Source: Crocinitomicaceae bacterium
Lineage (GTDB): Bacteria > Bacteroidota > Bacteroidia > Flavobacteriales_D > Crocinitomicaceae
Reading direction: 5' to 3'
NCBI GenBank assembly: GCA_029252405.1
Contig: JAQXBM010000098.1
Location: 1-64,000 of the forward strand
Length of the DNA stretch: 64,000 bases
Shown in pieces: positions 59,317 through 64,000 of this stretch (positions within the stretch are counted from its first letter, which is position 1; every line of letters starts with the position of its first letter). Under the pieces are notes generated by a model, which worked only from the letters and a program-made list of their open reading frames with translations, was not told the origin of the DNA and did not search any database. Position numbers and translations under genes: made by a program.

Positions 59317-59385
59317 AGTACCTTAAGTTTTAGTGTGTGTAAAATAAGGAGAATTTTCGAATATCTCAGAAAAGAGCATTTTTTC

Positions 59386-60636
59386 TTAGAAACGACGATC
59401 TGGATGGAAACGTTCGATGTTCACTTGCGCCTCTTTTTCGGCGATAATTGAAGACACGATCGATCCTGTTGCTGGACCTAAACTCAAGCCCATCATAGCG
59501 TGACCCGTCGCGATGATTGCATTGGAAATTTTTATTGATCGACCGATGTAGGGTAATCCATCTGGAGAACAAGGTCGAAATCCGTACCATTGATTTTCCT
59601 TTTTTGGAAATTGAATGTCCATTTCAGGGTAAAATGAATTCGCCGTTTCCACAATTCCTTGAAGTCGTTTTTGGTTGATTTTTGTGTCGCGAACATGTGT
59701 GATTTCCATCGTCCCTCCAAAACGTAAGTCTTTCCCCATAGGCGTTACGGCCACTTTTCCTTCACAGAGAATGGAAGGAATGATTGGGCGCTCTGAGGGA
59801 TTCATCAATGTGAAACTGTAGCCTTTTCCTGCGAGGAGCGATAATTTTATTCCGAGTTGTTTCGCGAGATCTGAGCTCCAAGACCCACCGGCAATGACAT
59901 ATTCATCTCCCACGATTGTTTCTGATGAAGTTGAGATGGATTGAATCTTTCCGTTTTCAACTTTGATCGATTCGACTTCTGTTTCTTCTTTGAACTCAAC
60001 GCCGTTTTTGCGACAGGATTCGAGCAGAAATTGCATTAATTTGTGAGGGTAGAGGTGAGCATCTGATTTGAAATGAACCCCGCCAATAGCATTCACTTTT
60101 GAGCCTGATTCCAATTGCTGAACTTCCTCTTTTGATAAAAAATCTACTTCTAAGCCGAGTGATTTGACGATTTCGCCAGCGTGCGTTTCTTCTTCGCCTA
60201 CTTTGTCAGATTGAAACAACATCAGCAATCCTTTTTCTTCGTAGGCAATTTCGGCACTATGTTTAGCTAAATCTTGATACAGTTGTTTACTCAACAAGGA
60301 TAAATCGCGCAGAGCGGGCATGGATCGATTAACATGTTGCTCGTTCGCCGATCGATAAAAATTCTTTCCCCAAGAAATGAGTTCTTTGTTCAGTCGAGGT
60401 TTGACGTAAAATGGACTTTTTGAATTGAGCATCCAGCGCATTCCTTGAGAAATCATTCCTGGAGCTGCGAGCGGAATAACGTGACTTGGGACAATCATTC
60501 CCGCATTACCAAAGGAACAACCACTGTCGATTTTACCGCGATCGATCAATGTCACTTGGTGTCCGTCCTGACTCAAATAGTAAGCACAGCTCAGCCCAAT
60601 GATTCCACCTCCAACAATTACGACTTTCTTTTCCAT
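59386..60636 (-). CDS. FAD-dependent D-amino acid (cis-4-hydroxy-D-proline) oxidase/dehydrogenase
   Basis: A 416-residue DadA/DAO-type flavoprotein. FAD-binding 'VVIVGGGIIGLSCAYYLSQD' at the N-terminus, a central substrate domain with 'GGVHFKSDAHLYPHKLMQFL', and the C-terminal 'WYGFRPCSPDGLPYIGRSI' and 'ATGHAMMGLSLGPATGSIVS'. In hydroxyproline degradation this enzyme oxidises cis-4-hydroxy-D-proline to pyrroline-4-hydroxy-2-carboxylate. That substrate is inferred from its place 5 bp after the epimerase gene; by sequence alone other D-amino acids are possible. Confidence 0.88.
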   Translation of the reverse strand: MEKKVVIVGGGIIGLSCAYYLSQDGHQVTLIDRGKIDSGCSFGNAGMIVPSHVIPLAAPGMISQGMRWMLNSKSPFYVKPRLNKELISWGKNFYRSANEQHVNRSMPALRDLSLLSKQLYQDLAKHSAEIAYEEKGLLMLFQSDKVGEEETHAGEIVKSLGLEVDFLSKEEVQQLESGSKVNAIGGVHFKSDAHLYPHKLMQFLLESCRKNGVEFKEETEVESIKVENGKIQSISTSSETIVGDEYVIAGGSWSSDLAKQLGIKLSLLAGKGYSFTLMNPSERPIIPSILCEGKVAVTPMGKDLRFGGTMEITHVRDTKINQKRLQGIVETANSFYPEMDIQFPKKENQWYGFRPCSPDGLPYIGRSIKISNAIIATGHAMMGLSLGPATGSIVSSIIAEKEAQVNIERFHPDRRF

Positions 60637-60641
60637 CTGAT

Positions 60642-61643
60642 CTAGATTACTTGAAAGCCGTGAGCATAAGGATCATCGTCATCGATGATGATTTCATTGT
60701 GACCATAAATTCGCGCCCAACCTTCAATACTTGGAATGATTGCTGGTCGGTCGAATAATGTCGTTTCTTCTTCAATTCTGCCCGTAAAAACTGATCCGAT
60801 GATGCTTTCATGAATGAATTCATCTCCTTTTTTCAATTTCCCTTGGGCGTGCCATTGTGCCATTCTCGCCGATGTCCCCGTTCCACATGGAGAGCGATCG
60901 ATGGCTTTATCACCATAAAAAACCGCATTTCGAGCAGTTGATTTTGGGTCCAAAGTTTCACCTGTCCATAACAAATGACTCAATCCGTTGATGGTTGAAT
61001 CTTCTGGATGAACGAAGGTGTGATGATTATTGAGTTCTTTTCGAATTGCGCGACTCCATGAAATCAATTGGTCGGCAGTGTGATCTTGAATGCCATTGAA
61101 GTTCGATTGAGGATCAACAATCGCATAGAAATTTCCGCCGTAGGCAACATCGACAACTAGTTCTCCCAAACCAGGGCAATTGACTGCTATTTTTTCTGCG
61201 GCTAAAAATGATTTTACATTCGTAAGCTTCACTGAAGTGACTTTGTCCCCATTCTGAGAGTAGTCTATTTTCACCAATCCAGCTGGCGTTTCCAATCGAA
61301 GTTGACCGGGTGTTTTCGGCTGAATTAATCCTTCTTCGAGCGCAATGGTTACCGTTCCAATGGTTCCATGGCCGCACATGGGCAAGCATCCACTAGTTTC
61401 AACAAATAGCACTCCACAGTCGTTTTTTGGGTCTGCTGGTGGATACAAAATACTCCCAGACATCATGTCGTGACCGCGCGGTTCGAACATCAATCCTTTT
61501 CGAATCCAATCGTATTCTTTGAGGAAATGTTGCCTTTTTTCTGACATCGTTGCACCTGATAATTCAGGTCCTCCATTTGCTACTACGCGAACTGGATTTC
61601 CACAGGTGTGTCCGTCAATGCATGAAAAAACAGAACGTCCCAT
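60642..61643 (-). CDS. 4-hydroxyproline 2-epimerase (proline racemase family)
   Basis: A 333-residue enzyme of the proline racemase family. Both catalytic cysteines are present: C90 in 'LPMCGHGTIG' and C253 in 'DRSPCGTGTSARMAQ'. A Thr at the first or second site would mark the related dehydratases, so the Cys-Cys pair supports true epimerase or racemase activity. The N-terminal 'CIDGHTCGNPVRVVANGGPE' is typical of hydroxyproline epimerases. It converts trans-4-hydroxy-L-proline to cis-4-hydroxy-D-proline. It lies 2 bp after the aldehyde dehydrogenase gene and 5 bp before the oxidase gene. Confidence 0.92.
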   Translation of the reverse strand: MGRSVFSCIDGHTCGNPVRVVANGGPELSGATMSEKRQHFLKEYDWIRKGLMFEPRGHDMMSGSILYPPADPKNDCGVLFVETSGCLPMCGHGTIGTVTIALEEGLIQPKTPGQLRLETPAGLVKIDYSQNGDKVTSVKLTNVKSFLAAEKIAVNCPGLGELVVDVAYGGNFYAIVDPQSNFNGIQDHTADQLISWSRAIRKELNNHHTFVHPEDSTINGLSHLLWTGETLDPKSTARNAVFYGDKAIDRSPCGTGTSARMAQWHAQGKLKKGDEFIHESIIGSVFTGRIEEETTLFDRPAIIPSIEGWARIYGHNEIIIDDDDPYAHGFQVI

Positions 61644-61645
61644 TA

Positions 61646-63229
61646 TTAAGAAATTGCATCGCGAGTGTCGACATTATTCACTTTACGCGAAATGCCCAAT
61701 GGATTCTCATTTTTCAACTCAGGCGGAAGTAATTCGTTCGGCCAATCTTGGTAAGAAACAGGTCGAATCCATCGTTGAATAGAATCTGTTCCAACCGCTG
61801 TAAAACGCGAATCTGTTGACGCGGGGTAAGGACCTCCATGCAACATGGAAGGACAAACTTCCACTCCTGTCGGAACGCTGTTGAAGATCAAACGACCCAC
61901 ACGATCTTGCATCGCACGAACGATTCCTGGGCGATCGGCTATTTCGGATTCTTCTGTAAGGATAGTACCTGTCAATTGACCTTCTAATCCTTCAATAATT
62001 CGTGTTAATTGATCCAAATCATCACATTGAATAACTAATGAAAAAGGGCCGAAAATTTCTTCATGAAGCGATGGGTTATTGAGAAAAGTACTTCCGTCGA
62101 CAGTTGCAATTCCTTGTTGCGCATAATTTGGTTCACTTGTCAGGATAGCATGATTGACGATCTTTGTTCCATCCTGCTGAAGTAATTTCAGTTTTCCAGA
62201 TTCAAAGTTCGAAGCAATCGTTGGGTGAAGCATGCACGAAGGTTTGATCTCCGTGATTTCGTTCCCCAATGTGTCCATAAAAGAAGTCAAGGTATCCGAC
62301 TTAACCCCAAGAATTAATCCTGGGTTAGTGCAGAACTGACCTGTTCCAAGCGTGATAGATCCTGCGTATGTTTTTGCAATTGAGTCTTTGTTTTTTTCTA
62401 GGTAATTCGGCATCAAAATAACAGGGTTGATGCTGCCCATCTCTGCGAAAACCGGAATCGGTTCTTTTCGCTTTGCTGCTAAATCGAACAAAGCGCGACC
62501 TCCGCGAATACTACCTGTAAATCCTACACCTTTCACTTCAGGGTGTTTCACGAGTTTCGTTCCAACTTCAATTCCTCGACTGTTCAAATTTGAGAAAACA
62601 CCGTTCGGCATGCCTGTTTTTTCTGCTGCTTTGATGATGGCGCTCGCGACCAACTCTGATGTTCCAGCATGCATAGGATGACCTTTGACAATCACTGGAC
62701 AACCAGCGGCCAAAGCACTCGCTGTATCTCCTCCAGCCGTTGAGTATGCTAAGGGGAAATTGCTCGCACCAAATACGACAATCGGCCCGAGACCAATCAT
62801 CATTTTGCGCAAATCTACTTTTGGGGCAGGCGTTCGATCTGGAATAGCTGTATCGATTCTCGCTTCTACCCATGAACCTTCGCGCACTAAATCAGCGAAT
62901 GTGCGAAGTTGGAAGATCGTTCTACCGCGTTCGCCTTTTGCTCGACCTTCAGGTAGCCCCGATTCGTTCATGTAAACTTGGACTAGGGCATCATCAAGCG
63001 CTAATATTTCATCAGCAATAGCATCCAAAAAAGCACCTATTCGTTCACCGGACATCGCTCTAAATTCTCCAAAAGCCTCATTCGCCAATGAAACAGCTTC
63101 ATGAATTTCTACATCCGTTGCTTCAGTGAAAACCTGATCGTTTTCTGTATTTGTTTGAGGATTGAACGTTCTAAACTTCACCGTTCCTTCCGCTTTCGAT
63201 TCATTCCCAATTTGATTCTTTCCTGTCAT
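61646..63229 (-). CDS. 2,5-dioxovalerate (alpha-ketoglutarate semialdehyde) dehydrogenase
   Basis: A 527-residue aldehyde dehydrogenase of the ketoglutarate-semialdehyde group. Landmarks: 'VVFGASNFPLAYSTAGGDTA' (cofactor region), 'GVGFTGSIRGGRALFDLAAK', the general-base Glu in 'VFAEMGSINPVILMP' and the catalytic Cys in 'LGTGQFCTNPGLIL'. The 'ASNFPLAYSTAGGDT' stretch is characteristic of this group. It oxidises 2-oxoglutarate semialdehyde to 2-oxoglutarate, the last step of hydroxyproline and some sugar-acid pathways. The ATG overlaps the stop of the upstream lyase gene by 4 bp. Confidence 0.92.
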   Translation of the reverse strand: MTGKNQIGNESKAEGTVKFRTFNPQTNTENDQVFTEATDVEIHEAVSLANEAFGEFRAMSGERIGAFLDAIADEILALDDALVQVYMNESGLPEGRAKGERGRTIFQLRTFADLVREGSWVEARIDTAIPDRTPAPKVDLRKMMIGLGPIVVFGASNFPLAYSTAGGDTASALAAGCPVIVKGHPMHAGTSELVASAIIKAAEKTGMPNGVFSNLNSRGIEVGTKLVKHPEVKGVGFTGSIRGGRALFDLAAKRKEPIPVFAEMGSINPVILMPNYLEKNKDSIAKTYAGSITLGTGQFCTNPGLILGVKSDTLTSFMDTLGNEITEIKPSCMLHPTIASNFESGKLKLLQQDGTKIVNHAILTSEPNYAQQGIATVDGSTFLNNPSLHEEIFGPFSLVIQCDDLDQLTRIIEGLEGQLTGTILTEESEIADRPGIVRAMQDRVGRLIFNSVPTGVEVCPSMLHGGPYPASTDSRFTAVGTDSIQRWIRPVSYQDWPNELLPPELKNENPLGISRKVNNVDTRDAIS

Positions 63230-64000
63230 GCTGTTGCAGTTTGTAATACTTTATAGTTTGGCAAAGATGGTCGTGATTTCAATCCGTCCTCAATGATTTG
63301 AAGCACATTCGCTCGTTCTTCACCGATCAGTGGAAGTCGTGGAGCCCGAACATGTTCACTTCCGATACCCGTTGCGACCTCTGCCAACTTAATGTTTTGT
63401 ACCAATTTAGTATTAATATCTAATTCCAAGAGCGGGAGGAACCAACGATAAATAGCAATTGCTTCGTCTGTTCGTCCGGCTTTCGCCAATTCATAAATTG
63501 CCACAGTTTCCTTCGGGAAGGCGCACACGAGTCCTGCCACCCATCCATCGGCTCCCATGAGCAAGCTTTCAAGAGCCAAAGTATCTACTCCTGAAAGAAT
63601 TTGAATGCGGTTTCCAAATCGGTTTTTGAGTCGAGTGATGTTCGAAAGGTCACGCGTCGATTCCTTCACTGCCTGAATGTTATCGCAAGTAATGAGTTCT
63701 TCGAACATGTCCAAAGTCACCTCAATTCCGTAATCTACAGGGTTGTTGTAAACCATAATTGGCAATGAAGTACTGTTGGCGACAGCTTTGTAATATTCCA
63801 CCGTTTCGCGGTCATCCGCTTTGTAGCGCATTGGAGGCAACATCATCAATCCACTTGCTCCATCTTCCTTCGCTTTTTGAGCGGCAAGAATGGCGTGTTT
63901 GGTAGTTTGCTCCGCGATATTTATGATGACAGGAATAGTTCCTTCAACCACCTCAACGGCTTTACGAACCAGAATTCGTTTTTCGTCATCTTCCAAAGTA
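63226..64000 (-). CDS. DapA-family deaminase/aldolase, 5' end beyond the window
   Basis: The frame runs open to the window edge, reading '..TLEDDEKRILVRKAVEVV'; 'TLEDDEK' is the normal continuation of the family's TTGE-type N-terminal motif, so the tracked TTG start at 63996 is internal and about 45-50 residues are missing. Seen: 'LPIMVYNNPVDYG' (YNNP) and the Schiff-base Lys in 'QAVKEST'. In this operon it fits pyrroline-4-hydroxy-2-carboxylate deaminase, which yields 2-oxoglutarate semialdehyde for the next enzyme. Other DapA-family lyases (e.g. N-acetylneuraminate type) cannot be excluded by sequence alone. Confidence 0.88.
   Translation of the reverse strand, partial: TLEDDEKRILVRKAVEVVEGTIPVIINIAEQTTKHAILAAQKAKEDGASGLMMLPPMRYKADDRETVEYYKAVANSTSLPIMVYNNPVDYGIEVTLDMFEELITCDNIQAVKESTRDLSNITRLKNRFGNRIQILSGVDTLALESLLMGADGWVAGLVCAFPKETVAIYELAKAGRTDEAIAIYRWFLPLLELDINTKLVQNIKLAEVATGIGSEHVRAPRLPLIGEERANVLQIIEDGLKSRPSLPNYKVLQTATA

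Overview
The window looks like a chromosomal segment of a Bacteroidota bacterium, most likely a flavobacterium in the broad Crocinitomicaceae/Cryomorphaceae sphere. The grounds are six secreted proteins with C-terminal type IX secretion (T9SS) type A sorting domains, SprB-like, GEVED and PKD surface modules, Omp28, DUF4856, imelysin and Wzi/RemB-type families, TonB receptors with a carboxypeptidase-regulatory-like N-terminus, and repeated promoter-like boxes of the Bacteroidota form TAnnTTTG in place of sigma70 boxes. Shine-Dalgarno sites are mostly not evident, as is usual in this phylum. I saw no rRNA, tRNA, CRISPR array, insertion sequence or prophage.

Layout. 1-1.5 kb: 3' part of a phosphoesterase/phospholipase C-like enzyme. 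1.5-4.4 kb (minus): a tightly overlapped lipoprotein, seven-TM protein, histidine kinase and LuxR response regulator. 4.7-5.9 kb: three consecutive short single-stranded DNA-binding (SSB) paralogues. 6.0-6.6 kb: a ParDE-type toxin-antitoxin pair with a palindrome in its promoter. 6.6-10.4 kb (minus): cysQ and two Wzi/RemB-like outer-membrane barrels. 10.5-12.2 kb (minus): two related T9SS cargo proteins. 12.4-16.6 kb: a TlpA-like thioredoxin, a DUF6029-like barrel and two Omp28-like lipoproteins. 16.7-18.6 kb: a 64-aa protein and a VWA-domain protein. 18.8-20.2 kb (minus): a biotin carrier domain protein with two related small membrane proteins. 20.3-23 kb: an M1 aminopeptidase lipoprotein. 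22.9-24 kb: repeat-rich intergenic DNA around a small membrane protein. 24-29.5 kb (minus): secreted protein, uridine kinase and a 1214-aa histidine kinase. 29.6-34.9 kb: a peroxiredoxin-like protein and two T9SS trypsin-fold proteases. 35-41 kb: a probable iron-uptake operon (DUF4856, imelysin, vitamin K gamma-carboxylase-like HTTM protein, TonB receptor). 41-50.4 kb: diacylglycerol kinase-like protein, recA and bcp (minus), and two very large T9SS surface proteins (plus). 50.5-54.2 kb: aspartokinase and feoA-feoB-small Cys-rich membrane protein. 54.3-57.4 kb (minus): LIC11966-like protein and a C-terminal processing protease. 57.4-64 kb (minus): a FucP-like MFS transporter and a four-enzyme set for trans-4-hydroxy-L-proline catabolism that runs off the right edge.

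How it fits together. The lifestyle signal is that of an aerobic polymer or particle degrader: exported proteases, large adhesin-like T9SS proteins, ferrous (Feo) and TonB-linked iron acquisition, extracytoplasmic thiol chemistry, and conversion of hydroxyproline (a collagen and plant cell-wall amino acid) to 2-oxoglutarate. A recurring theme is local duplication: three SSBs, two Wzi barrels, two small T9SS proteins, two Omp28, two paired membrane proteins, two T9SS proteases, and a 25-codon relic of a second MFS transporter next to the intact one.

Limits. Everything was read by eye from sequence and the supplied ORF translations. Family names rest on recognised motifs and not on database searches. 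Many track ORFs begin at TTG or GTG upstream of a better ATG; I trimmed starts where a signal peptide, promoter-like box or overlap argued for it.
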